A stretch of DNA of 64,000 nucleotides from Sphingomonas aerophila (lineage in GTDB: Bacteria > Pseudomonadota > Alphaproteobacteria > Sphingomonadales > Sphingomonadaceae), in assembly GCF_014199305.1 (NCBI RefSeq), contig NZ_JACIJK010000008.1, positions 62,001 to 126,000 on the forward strand, read 5' to 3'. The position numbers were made by a program, and so were the translations under genes. Positions 27,030 to 35,617 of the stretch are shown here, one piece after another (positions within the stretch are counted from its first letter, which is position 1; each line of letters begins with the position of its first letter). The notes beneath the pieces are model-generated. The model was not told the DNA's origin and made no database searches. It saw nothing but the letters and a program-made list of their open reading frames with translations.

Positions 27030-29230
27030 TGACCGACTTCCTTCTCGAACTTCGATCCGAAGAGATCCCGGCGCGCATGCAGGACAAGGCGCGCGACGAC
27101 CTTGCCCGCCTGTTCACGGCTGAGCTCTCCAGGGCGGGTCTTTCCGCCAGCGCCGTCGTTACCTTTGCCACCCCGCGCCGCCTCGCCCTGATCGCCCGTG
27201 GCCTGCCGCTCGCGACTGATGCCGTGTCCGAAGAGGTGAAAGGTCCGCGCGCGTCCGCGCCGCCACAGGCGCTGGAAGGTTTCCTGCGCAAGACTGGGCT
27301 GACGCGCGATCAGCTGGTCGAACGCGACGGCGTATTCTTTGCAGTGACCAGCAAGCCTGGCCGTGCCACCGCCGACGTGCTGGTTGAGGCCATTCCGGCC
27401 ATCATCCGCGCATTTCCCTGGCCCAAGTCGATGCGCTGGGGCGCGGCCTCCGCCAGCACGGAGTCGCTCCGTTGGGTTCGCCCGCTCCACGGCATTGTAG
27501 CGTTGCTCGGCGAGGAGATCGTTCCGGTCGAGATTGCAGGCGTGACCGCGGGCGCCGCGACGCTCGGCCATCGCTTCCACCATCCGGGCCAGATCACGAT
27601 CGGGTCGGCGACGGACTATGAGGAGAAGTTGCGCGCCTGCCATGTCATCGTCGACCAGGACGTGCGCGCCGCGACTATCCGTGACACGGCGGACCGTCTC
27701 GCGGGCGAGGCTGGGCTTGAGCTGATCGCCGACGAGGGATTGGTGCGCGAGAATGCGGGCCTGACCGAATGGCCCGTGCCGCTGCTGGGCCGCTTCGACG
27801 AGGCATTCCTGGACGTCCCGCCCGAGGTAATTCAGCTCACCGCCCGGGTGAACCAGAAGTATTTCGTCTGCCGCGATACCTCTGGCAAGCTCGCCAACGC
27901 TTTCATCTGCACCGCGAATATAGAGGCGAGCGACGGCGGAGCGCGCATTGTCGAGGGCAACCGCAAGGTGCTCGCGGCTCGCCTGTCGGATGCACGCTTC
28001 TTCTACGACACCGACCTGAAGGTGCCGCTGGAGGACCAGGTGGCAAAGCTCGACCGCATCGTCTTTCACGAGAAGCTGGGCACGGTCGCGGACAAGGTCG
28101 ACCGCGTCGCCCGGCTCGCGCGCTGGCTGGCGGCGGAGGGTATCGTGCCCGGCGCTGACCCCGACCATGCCGAGCGTGCAGCGCGGCTGGCGAAAGCGGA
28201 TCTCGTCACCGGCATGGTGGGCGAGTTCCCGGAGCTTCAGGGTCTGATGGGCGGCTACTACGCTGCAGCGCAAGGTGAGGACCCGGCCGTCGCAGAAGCG
28301 GTGCGCGATCATTACAAGCCGGTCGGGCAAGGGGACGAGGTGCCGTCCGCACCCGTCACGGTCGCCGTCAGCCTGGCGGACAAGCTCGATACGCTGCTCG
28401 CCTTCTTCTCGATCAACGAGGCGCCGACCGGGTCCAAGGATCCGTTTGCATTGCGTCGCGCGGCGCTGGCGTCGCTGGCGCTGATCACCACCCACGGCCT
28501 TCGTTTGTCATTGGAGGCCATCATGCAGCAGGTCGGCGGCGCCGTGATCGAGCAGCATGGCCGCCGTGTCGCCTCACGTGCGGTGACGCAGGACCTTGCC
28601 GCGGCCGAGCGCCTGGGTGCCCCGGCCGACTTCGTCCATGAGGAAGGCTATGAGCGCAAGGTCAGCTTTGAGGGCGAGGGCGCTGCGCTGGTCAGCCTGA
28701 TGGAGGAAGGGCTTCCGAAGTTCTCGCCCTTTATCCTCGACCGCCTCAAGGTGCAGCAGCGCGAAGCGGGCATTCGCCACGACTTGATCGACGCGGTATT
28801 CGCGCTGGGCGGGGAGGACGACCTTGTTCGCCTGCTCGCCCGTGTGCGAGCATTGCAGGCGTTTGTCGGGACGCCGGACGGGACCAACCTGCTGGCCGGT
28901 TACAAGCGCGCCGCCAATATCCTGAAGAAGGAGGGCTATCAGAGCGGTAACACGCCAGTCGCGCCGAGTTATTCGCCCGAGCCGGACGAAGCGGCACTTC
29001 ACAGCGCGCTGGACACGGCCGAGCCCGCCGCCGTGGCCGCTATCGAGCGCGAGGATTTCGAGCGGGCGATGGCCGCGCTTGCCAGCCTGCGTGCGCCGAT
29101 CGACTCATTTTTCGACACCGTCACGGTCAACGATCCCGATCCCGCGAAGCGCGAATCAAGGCTGGCGCTGCTGGAGCGTGTCCGCGCGGCCGTTCACCAG
29201 GTTGCAGACTTTTCCCGCATCGAGGGGTGA
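27029..29230 (+). CDS. glyS: Glycine-tRNA ligase beta subunit
   Basis: A 733-residue beta subunit providing tRNA recognition. Typical pieces are the N-terminal FLLELRSEEIPARM, PKSMRWG, the HD-like domain region HEKLGTVADKVDRV and the DALV-type C-terminal anticodon-binding region (NDPDPAKRESRLALLERVRAAVHQVADFSRIEG). Coupled to glyQ by the TGATG overlap. A slightly earlier GTG (27026) is possible. Confidence 0.95.
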   Translation: MTDFLLELRSEEIPARMQDKARDDLARLFTAELSRAGLSASAVVTFATPRRLALIARGLPLATDAVSEEVKGPRASAPPQALEGFLRKTGLTRDQLVERDGVFFAVTSKPGRATADVLVEAIPAIIRAFPWPKSMRWGAASASTESLRWVRPLHGIVALLGEEIVPVEIAGVTAGAATLGHRFHHPGQITIGSATDYEEKLRACHVIVDQDVRAATIRDTADRLAGEAGLELIADEGLVRENAGLTEWPVPLLGRFDEAFLDVPPEVIQLTARVNQKYFVCRDTSGKLANAFICTANIEASDGGARIVEGNRKVLAARLSDARFFYDTDLKVPLEDQVAKLDRIVFHEKLGTVADKVDRVARLARWLAAEGIVPGADPDHAERAARLAKADLVTGMVGEFPELQGLMGGYYAAAQGEDPAVAEAVRDHYKPVGQGDEVPSAPVTVAVSLADKLDTLLAFFSINEAPTGSKDPFALRRAALASLALITTHGLRLSLEAIMQQVGGAVIEQHGRRVASRAVTQDLAAAERLGAPADFVHEEGYERKVSFEGEGAALVSLMEEGLPKFSPFILDRLKVQQREAGIRHDLIDAVFALGGEDDLVRLLARVRALQAFVGTPDGTNLLAGYKRAANILKKEGYQSGNTPVAPSYSPEPDEAALHSALDTAEPAAVAAIEREDFERAMAALASLRAPIDSFFDTVTVNDPDPAKRESRLALLERVRAAVHQVADFSRIEG

Positions 29231-29335
29231 GATCGTTCACAATCGGGTAGAAACCACCTGATAGCGATACCTCGCTTGCGGCCCCTGTGCTGCCGTGCAC
29301 AACGCTTGTCATAACAGTTGAGAGGGCAGGTGAGC

Positions 29336-32038
29336 ATGGCATCGGCGAGCACCCGTGACAGGACGCAAGCGGACGAGCGGTATGTGTTTCGGTTCGGCGG
29401 CGGCCGCACCGACGGGCAGGGGCGCAGCAAGGAACTGCTTGGCGGAAAGGGTGCCAACCTTGCCGAGATGGCCTCGATCGGCTTGCCAGTGCCGCCGGGC
29501 TTCACCGTCTCGACCGCAATGTGCACGCGCTTCTATGACGAGGGCGAGCACTTCCCCGACAGCCTCCGTGCCGAAGTGGCTGACGGGATCGCGCATATCG
29601 AGGCAGTGACGGGCAAGCGCTTCGGCGACGCCGCTGATCCGTTGCTGGTGTCCGTCCGGTCTGGCGCGCGCGTGTCGATGCCCGGCATGATGGACACGGT
29701 GCTGAACCTCGGGCTCAACGATCAGACAGTGGAGGGGCTGGCACGCGCGTCCGGCGACGATCGATTCGCCTGGGATAGCTATCGCCGCTTCATCCAGATG
29801 TACGCCGATGTGGTGCTCGGCCTCGACCACCACGGTTTCGAGGAAGCGCTGGAGGTGGCGAAGGAGGATCGTGGTTTCACGCTGGACACCGAGCTGTCGG
29901 CGGCTGAACTGCGTGAGCTGGTGGACGAGTACAAGGCGCTGGTCCGGAACGAGTGGGGCCGCGACTTCCCACAGAATGTGCAGGACCAGCTATGGGGCGC
30001 GATTGGCGCGGTGTTCGGCTCGTGGCAGTCGGAACGCGCCAAGGTCTATCGTCGCCTGCATGACATTCCGGCGAGTTGGGGCACGGCCGTCAATGTTCAG
30101 GCCATGGTGTTCGGCAACATGGGTGACACCAGCGCCACGGGCGTTGCCTTCACCCGCGATCCGTCGACGGGCGCGAATGCCTTTTACGGCGAGTTCCTGA
30201 TCAACGCGCAGGGCGAGGACGTCGTTGCCGGCATCCGCACGCCGCAATACCTGACCCGCGCCGCGCGTGAGGCCGCAGGCGCAAAGGCGGCGTCGATGGA
30301 AGAGGCTATGCCCGCCGTCTATGCCGAACTCGCCGACGTGTTCCGCACGCTCGAGACACACTACCGGGACATGCAGGACATCGAGTTCACGGTTGAACGG
30401 GCCAAGCTGTGGATGCTGCAAACGCGATCGGGCAAGCGCACGGCAAAGGCTGCGCTAAAGATCGCGGTCGACATGGCGAATGAGGGGCTGATCACGCGCG
30501 AGGAGGCCGTCGCGCGCGTCGATCCAAACGCTCTCGACCAATTGCTCCACCCTACACTCGACCCGAACGCGCGGCGCGACGTGATCGCCAAGGGCTTGCC
30601 CGCCAGCCCCGGCGCTGCCTGCGGGCAAGCGGTGTTCGATGCCGACACGGCCGAGAGATGGGCGGCCGATGGCAAGGCCGTGATCCTGATCCGCACCGAA
30701 ACCAGCCCCGAGGACATTCATGGGATGCATGCGGCGCGCGGCATCCTGACGGCACGCGGCGGCATGACGAGCCACGCCGCCGTAGTAGCGCGCGGCATGG
30801 GCCGTCCCTGCGTCTCCGGCGCCGGCACGATCTCCATTGATGCCAAGGTGGGCGTCATGCGGGTCGGCGGGCGCGAGGTGCGGCAGGGCGACACGCTGAC
30901 CCTGGACGGATCGACGGGCGAAGTCATGGCGGGCGAAGTCGCGACCGTGCAGCCGGAGCTGGCGGGCGACTTCGGCGTGCTGATGGGCTGGGCCGACCAG
31001 GTGCGCCGCTTGCGGGTGCGGGCCAATGCGGAAACGCCCAATGACTGCAAGGTTGCCCGCGACTTCGGCGCGGAGGGCGTTGGCCTTTGCCGCACGGAGC
31101 ACATGTTCTTCGATGCCGCGCGGATCACGGCGGTGCGTGAAATGATCCTGGCATCCGATGAAGCGGGCCGCCGGGTCGCGCTTGCCAAGTTGCTGCCAGA
31201 ACAACAGGGCGACTTTGCCGAGATCTTCCTGGTGATGGCGGGCCTACCCGTCACCATCCGCTTGCTCGACCCGCCGCTTCATGAATTCCTGCCGCATGAG
31301 GAAGCGGAGTTCGAAGAGGTAGCGAAGGCCACCGGCTTGTCAGTCGAGGCGTTGCAGCGCCGTGCCGCCGAACTGCACGAGTTCAACCCCATGCTGGGCC
31401 ATCGCGGCTGCCGTCTCGGCGTGACCTATCCCGAAATCTACGAGATGCAGGCGCGAGCTATTTTCGAGGCGGCCATCGAGGTCGCGGAAAAGACCGGCCG
31501 CGCTCCGATTCCGGAGGTGATGATCCCGCTGGTCGGCACCCGGCGCGAACTGGAATTGATGAAGGCAGTGGTCGACAAGGCCGCAGCCGCCGTGTTCACC
31601 GAGCGCGGGCGCACGGTGGACTATCTTGTCGGGACGATGATCGAGTTACCCCGTGCAGCGCTGAAAGCGGGGGAGATCGCCGAAGTCGGGGAGTTCTTCT
31701 CCTTTGGCACCAACGACCTGACCCAGACGACGCTGGGCGTGAGCCGAGACGATGCCGCGCGGTTCCTGGGCGCTTATGTCGAACAGGGCATCTATGCGCG
31801 CGATCCGTTCGTGTCGCTCGATGTCGAGGGCGTCGGAGAGTTGGTGACGCTGGCTGCGGAGCGCGGCCGCGCGACTCGTCCGGGGATCAAACTCGGGATT
31901 TGCGGGGAGCATGGCGGGGACCCGGCAAGCATCACGTTTTGTGAGGCGGTCGGTCTCGATTATGTCAGCGCGTCACCATATCGCGTCCCGATCGCTCGAC
32001 TGGCGGCAGCGCAAGCGGCTCTCAACGCCCGTCGATGA
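29336..32038 (+). CDS. ppdK: Pyruvate, phosphate dikinase
   Basis: A 900-residue enzyme interconverting pyruvate and PEP with ATP, Pi, AMP and PPi. The N-terminal ATP-grasp domain starts YVFRFGGG with LGGKGANLAEMASIGLPVPPGF. The phosphohistidine domain shows GGMTSHAAVVARGMGRPCVSG (His near residue 480), and the C-terminal PEP/pyruvate barrel has EHMFFD, GTNDLTQTTLG and the catalytic Cys in LGICGEHGGDP. The ATG at 29336 follows gagggcaggtgag; a TTG 18 bases earlier is less likely. A role in gluconeogenesis is the usual one in this group. Confidence 0.96.
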   Translation: MASASTRDRTQADERYVFRFGGGRTDGQGRSKELLGGKGANLAEMASIGLPVPPGFTVSTAMCTRFYDEGEHFPDSLRAEVADGIAHIEAVTGKRFGDAADPLLVSVRSGARVSMPGMMDTVLNLGLNDQTVEGLARASGDDRFAWDSYRRFIQMYADVVLGLDHHGFEEALEVAKEDRGFTLDTELSAAELRELVDEYKALVRNEWGRDFPQNVQDQLWGAIGAVFGSWQSERAKVYRRLHDIPASWGTAVNVQAMVFGNMGDTSATGVAFTRDPSTGANAFYGEFLINAQGEDVVAGIRTPQYLTRAAREAAGAKAASMEEAMPAVYAELADVFRTLETHYRDMQDIEFTVERAKLWMLQTRSGKRTAKAALKIAVDMANEGLITREEAVARVDPNALDQLLHPTLDPNARRDVIAKGLPASPGAACGQAVFDADTAERWAADGKAVILIRTETSPEDIHGMHAARGILTARGGMTSHAAVVARGMGRPCVSGAGTISIDAKVGVMRVGGREVRQGDTLTLDGSTGEVMAGEVATVQPELAGDFGVLMGWADQVRRLRVRANAETPNDCKVARDFGAEGVGLCRTEHMFFDAARITAVREMILASDEAGRRVALAKLLPEQQGDFAEIFLVMAGLPVTIRLLDPPLHEFLPHEEAEFEEVAKATGLSVEALQRRAAELHEFNPMLGHRGCRLGVTYPEIYEMQARAIFEAAIEVAEKTGRAPIPEVMIPLVGTRRELELMKAVVDKAAAAVFTERGRTVDYLVGTMIELPRAALKAGEIAEVGEFFSFGTNDLTQTTLGVSRDDAARFLGAYVEQGIYARDPFVSLDVEGVGELVTLAAERGRATRPGIKLGICGEHGGDPASITFCEAVGLDYVSASPYRVPIARLAAAQAALNARR

Positions 32039-32042
32039 TCGT

Positions 32043-32075
32043 GATCGGGGCGCGCCGGTCGGTCGCGCCCCGATC
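32043..32075. terminator. Perfect inverted repeat between ppdK and a convergent gene
   Basis: gatcggggcgcg and cgcgccccgatc form a perfect 12-base-pair stem with a 9-base loop, 4 bases after the ppdK stop and 5 before the opposite stop. It probably ends transcription from both sides, though no T-run is present. Confidence 0.55.
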
Positions 32076-32080
32076 AAAGG

Positions 32081-32494
32081 TCAACGCCAGTCGAACCAGT
32101 TCCGCTTTGGCCGGTTCGCATACACGGTCCGCTCGGGATAGGCCGGGCGCGCAGCCGACGCCGGAGTGACGGTTGTTGCGGTGGTTGGCAATGTGGTCAC
32201 CGTTGAGGTCGTCACTGGCTGTACTGGAGCAGGCGCGGCGTCGCGCAGCCGGGCATGGTCGCGCTCCAGGTCGGCATGGCGACGGTTTGCCTCCGCAAGC
32301 TGGGCGTCCGCATCTGCCCGGGCTTGCGCCACTCGCGCGTCGGCGTCCCTGCGATAAGCCGCGTGCGCATCGCGCTCTGCCGTGTAGCGATCCCGCCAGC
32401 GACGCCCGCCAGAATGGCTGGCCAGGCCAAACAGCCAGCCCGCGACAAACACCAAGGCCAGCACAGCGAACTGGCCGGGGGTTGAGAACAACAT
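32081..32494 (-). CDS. Membrane-anchored coiled-coil protein of unknown function
   Basis: A 137-residue protein: one N-terminal membrane helix (FAVLALVFVAGWLFGL), then a charged helical stretch of about 55 residues rich in Ala, Arg, Asp and Glu (ARADADAQLAEANRRHADLERDHARLRDA) likely to form a coiled coil, then a Thr/Pro-rich tail. The ATG at 32494 is preferred because aggagg lies 9 bases upstream; the ATG at 32503 would overlap that site. No family recognised. Confidence 0.65.
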   Translation of the reverse strand: MLFSTPGQFAVLALVFVAGWLFGLASHSGGRRWRDRYTAERDAHAAYRRDADARVAQARADADAQLAEANRRHADLERDHARLRDAAPAPVQPVTTSTVTTLPTTATTVTPASAARPAYPERTVYANRPKRNWFDWR

Positions 32495-32683
32495 GGTCGG
32501 CATCCCTCCTGTTACGCACACTCAACGATCACGTGACGAGGGGGTTGCGCCTGCTGTCGAGGGCGGGTGCAAACAGGTGTGGTTGATTCACGGCCGCGGG
32601 GTTTGCCGGGCAAAGCCGACACCTTTTCGCTTCAACGACCACAGCACATCCCGAAAACCACGTGGGGGTGGATCAATTGTGAC

Positions 32684-32698
32684 CCCGTTCGAAACGGG
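32684..32698. promoter_or_regulatory. Possible operator: cccgtt-cga-aacggg
   Basis: A perfect 6+6 inverted repeat with a 3-base spacer lies 37 bases upstream of the ATG at 32736. Its size suits a regulator dimer, but no regulator is encoded alongside. Confidence 0.3.
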
Positions 32699-32735
32699 AT
32701 AGCATCGCCTGCGGGGAAATGTGTCGGGGGGCAAC

Positions 32736-33509
32736 ATGGCCACGCTTGCACCAACGCGTCAGTCGATCTTTCGCGGCAGTCACCGCTTTTACCTTATCAG
32801 TGCTTTGGTCATGGCGGGGATCAACGTCGTCGCGTTTGCGTTTGCGAACGCGATGGGGCGGTCTAGCTTTGGCGCTCCCTTGATCGTCCATGCTCATGCG
32901 CTGGTCTTTTTCGGATGGGTGACGATCTACGTCGCCCAGAACGTCCTGGCGTCAAGCGGCCAATTGCACCTGCATCGCAAGCTGGGCTGGATCGCCGCGG
33001 GCTGGATGGTGGCGATGGTCCTGCTCGGGACGATCGTCACCGTGCGAATGGTCAGGGGAGGGCACGCGCCTTTCTTTTTCCAACCGGGCTATTTCCTAAT
33101 CATGAACCCGGTGGGCGTGCTGACTTTTGCCGGCCTGTCGAGTTGGGCCATCGTGCTGCGGCGGCGGACAGAGTGGCACAAAAGGTTACATTTCTGCGGC
33201 ATGGCCATGCTGATGGGGCCGTCGCTGGGCCGGCTGCTGCCCGCGCCCTTTCTCATCCCCTATGTCGGGCCCAGCCTGTTCGCGGTCATGCTACTGTTTC
33301 CGCTGGCCGGCGTGGTGGCCGATCTTCGCCGGACCGGGCGGGTGCATCCCGCATGGGCGTGGGGCATTGCCGTCATGGTAGCGGCGCAGTTGCTGATCCA
33401 GGTCACCCCTTCAACGCCAATCGGCCTGGCGATCTATTCTGCCGCGACCGCCGGCTCGCCGGGCGAGGCGCTTCTTCCGCTCGCCTATCCGCCGTTCCCT
33501 CCTCTCTGA
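32736..33509 (+). CDS. Multi-pass membrane protein of unknown function
   Basis: A 257-residue protein with about seven membrane segments. Several His residues lie at helix ends (LIVHAHALVFFGWV, LHLHRKLGW, EWHKRLHF), a pattern seen in haem- or metal-binding membrane proteins. The arrangement LHRKLG...WHKRLHF resembles two related halves. No family is assigned with confidence. The ATG at 32736 follows cgggggg; a GTG at 32721 is an alternative. Converges with the Tad operon. Confidence 0.7.
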   Translation: MATLAPTRQSIFRGSHRFYLISALVMAGINVVAFAFANAMGRSSFGAPLIVHAHALVFFGWVTIYVAQNVLASSGQLHLHRKLGWIAAGWMVAMVLLGTIVTVRMVRGGHAPFFFQPGYFLIMNPVGVLTFAGLSSWAIVLRRRTEWHKRLHFCGMAMLMGPSLGRLLPAPFLIPYVGPSLFAVMLLFPLAGVVADLRRTGRVHPAWAWGIAVMVAAQLLIQVTPSTPIGLAIYSAATAGSPGEALLPLAYPPFPPL

Positions 33510-33578
33510 CGGACAGGTCTTGGAGGCCCGCGTCTTGCAATTGGGCGGCGGCTGACCCGCCGCCTTTGAGGTCCCGCC

Positions 33579-34574
33579 CTAGTTGCTGGGGTGCAGGAAG
33601 CTGTCGTTGATCGAGCAGGCTGCCGGACCCAGGATGACCACGAACAGGGTCGGTAGAATGAACAGGATCAGCGGCACAGTCATGATGGCGGGCAGCCGTG
33701 CGGCCTTCTCCTCGGCCCGCATCATTCGCTCATTCCGGAATTCGGCCGACAGAACACGCAATGCGGACGCCAGCGGTGTGCCGTACTTCTCCGTCTGGAT
33801 CATGGTGGTGACCACGCCTTTGACGGCGTCCAGGTCGACCCGCTGCGCCAGGTTCTCGAAGGCCTGGCGTCGCTCGGTCAGGAAGCCCAGTTCGATCGCG
33901 GTCAGGGTGAACTCGTCGCCAAGTTCCGGGTACGCGCGCCCCAGTTCGCGTGCGACACGGTGGAACGCCGCGTCGACGGTCAAACCCGCCTCGGCGCAGA
34001 TTACCAGCAGGTCCAGCGCATCGGGCAGACCCTTGCGAATTGCGTCCGAGCGTTTTTTGATCTTGTTCTTGAGGAAGATGTCGGGCGCCTTGTAGGACAG
34101 GATGAAAGACCCCGCGACGATCCCGTATTTCTTGATTGGTGACCATTCGGCCCAGCCGTCGGTGCCATAAACCCAGAACAGCATGATGCCGCCGAACACG
34201 ATCGGCAGGACCAGCCGTCCAAAGATCACGGCCACCGCCCAGTCCTTGGACCGGATGCCGGCCTGAAGCAGCTTTTGCTGGGCGACCTTCAGCTGGCTGT
34301 CCTGCAAAACCTTCAAGCCCGACAGCAGCGACCGCATCCTGTCCGCCGTGTCGTTTCGCTGAACCAGCTTGGCGCGACGCTTGGTGGAGGCAGTGATGCC
34401 TGCCTTCAGCTGTTCGCGGCGGTCGTTCAGCGCTTTCACGCGCTTCGTCATGGGATCGCGCACGGTGGTGGCCGCGTAAATCGCGAGCATCACGGCAAAG
34501 GCGGCGACCCCGGACAGCAGGGTCGCGACCCAGAGAACGTCGACGCCGAGCAGGGTGGGGTGGGGAGCTTCCAT
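33579..34574 (-). CDS. tadC: Tad/Cpa pilus inner-membrane platform protein TadC
   Basis: A 331-residue type II secretion F-domain protein. Membrane helices occur near residues 12-34, 120-140, 150-165 and 300-322. The F domain (LPDALDLLVICAEAGLTVDAAFHRVARELG, then EFRNERMMRAEEKAARLPAIMTVPLILFILP) is well preserved. With TadB it forms the platform for Flp pilus assembly. Last gene of the minus-strand pilus operon, 11 bases after tadB. Confidence 0.92.
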   Translation of the reverse strand: MEAPHPTLLGVDVLWVATLLSGVAAFAVMLAIYAATTVRDPMTKRVKALNDRREQLKAGITASTKRRAKLVQRNDTADRMRSLLSGLKVLQDSQLKVAQQKLLQAGIRSKDWAVAVIFGRLVLPIVFGGIMLFWVYGTDGWAEWSPIKKYGIVAGSFILSYKAPDIFLKNKIKKRSDAIRKGLPDALDLLVICAEAGLTVDAAFHRVARELGRAYPELGDEFTLTAIELGFLTERRQAFENLAQRVDLDAVKGVVTTMIQTEKYGTPLASALRVLSAEFRNERMMRAEEKAARLPAIMTVPLILFILPTLFVVILGPAACSINDSFLHPSN

Positions 34575-34585
34575 CGGTGGGTGCC

Positions 34586-35560
34586 TTAGATCTCGAAGCT
34601 GACCATTTTGGCCATGATAGCGGCGCCGATGCCCATCCAGATCAGGCCGCCGATGCCGGCGACGATCAGCCGCTGGTCGATGAAGAAGTTCTGCATGTAG
34701 TCGCCGTTGATCATGTAGATCATGCTGAACACGATAAAGGGCAGGGAGCCGACGATGTAGGCGGACGCCTTTGACTCAGACGACATCGCCTTGATCTTGA
34801 GCTTCATCTGTCCGCGCTGGCGCAGGACAGTCGCCAGGTTTGCGAGCGTCTCGGCCAGGTTGCCGCCCGTTTCACGCTGAATCGCGATGGTGATCACGAA
34901 GAACTGAAATTCCGGCGTGCCAAGGCGGTCGGCGGTTTCCTGTAGCGCGGCGTCCATCGATCGGCCGATCTTCATCTTGTCGGCTACGGCCCGGAATTCC
35001 TCGCCTACTGGCCCGTCGACCTCGGCTGCGACCACCGACATGGTTTCAGTGATCGGAAGACCCGATCGCAGGCCGCGAACGAGTAACTCGATGGCGTCCG
35101 GAAACTTCGTCGTGAACTTTCCAATGCGTTTCTTGATGAAGAATCCGACTGCCAGGTGCGGAATGCCGCCGCCCACCGCTGCGCCAGCGAGCAGGGCGAG
35201 GGCGAGCGGCATGCCCTTGATGGTCAGCAGCAGCGCGACGACCAACGCGATGCCCGCAGTCGCCATGCCATATTGCCCCACGGTCCATGACTTACCGGTC
35301 ATGGCCAGCCGCTTCGCGAGCAAGGCCTTGTTGGGCAGCAATCTGCCGAACGCGAGGTCGACCTTGGTATCGCGCGAGTTGGTGATCCGGCGAAGCTGCA
35401 TGTCGGCCAGCGACACAGGCGTAACGCTGTGGCGTTCGCGAACGGCGCCAAGCCGGCGATTGCCGGCCCGCTGCGCGTTGGGGCCGGCAAAGGCGAAGAC
35501 GATCATGCCGAGCACCGTTACCCCGCCCAGCGCGACAATCATCAGCGGCACAATGTTCAT
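34586..35560 (-). CDS. tadB: Tad/Cpa pilus inner-membrane platform protein TadB
   Basis: A 324-residue F-domain protein with an N-terminal helix (VPLMIVALGGVTVLGMIVFAF) and the core FPDAIELLVRGLRSGLPITETMSVVAAEVDGPVGEEF, then RETGGNLAETLANLATVLRQRGQMKLKIKAMSSESKASA. It partners TadC. Directly upstream one expects cpaF, but cpaE lies only 57 bases away. Confidence 0.92.
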   Translation of the reverse strand: MNIVPLMIVALGGVTVLGMIVFAFAGPNAQRAGNRRLGAVRERHSVTPVSLADMQLRRITNSRDTKVDLAFGRLLPNKALLAKRLAMTGKSWTVGQYGMATAGIALVVALLLTIKGMPLALALLAGAAVGGGIPHLAVGFFIKKRIGKFTTKFPDAIELLVRGLRSGLPITETMSVVAAEVDGPVGEEFRAVADKMKIGRSMDAALQETADRLGTPEFQFFVITIAIQRETGGNLAETLANLATVLRQRGQMKLKIKAMSSESKASAYIVGSLPFIVFSMIYMINGDYMQNFFIDQRLIVAGIGGLIWMGIGAAIMAKMVSFEI

Positions 35561-35588
35561 GTCCTGGCCCGTTCCCTCACGATGCTGC

Positions 35589-35611
35589 GCCGCCCTGATG
35601 GCCAGGGCGGC
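35589..35611 (-). other. GC-rich hairpin in the cpaE-tadB gap
   Basis: gccgccctg pairs perfectly with cagggcggc around a 5-base loop. It sits between cpaE and tadB with no T-run. It may be an mRNA-processing or stabilising hairpin that separates expression of the upstream and downstream pilus genes. Confidence 0.45.
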
Positions 35612-35617
35612 GGGCCG

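Noticed and set aside
29231-29335. Possible tRNA or small RNA between glyS and ppdK
   Set aside because: No cloverleaf, TTC loop consensus or terminator found.
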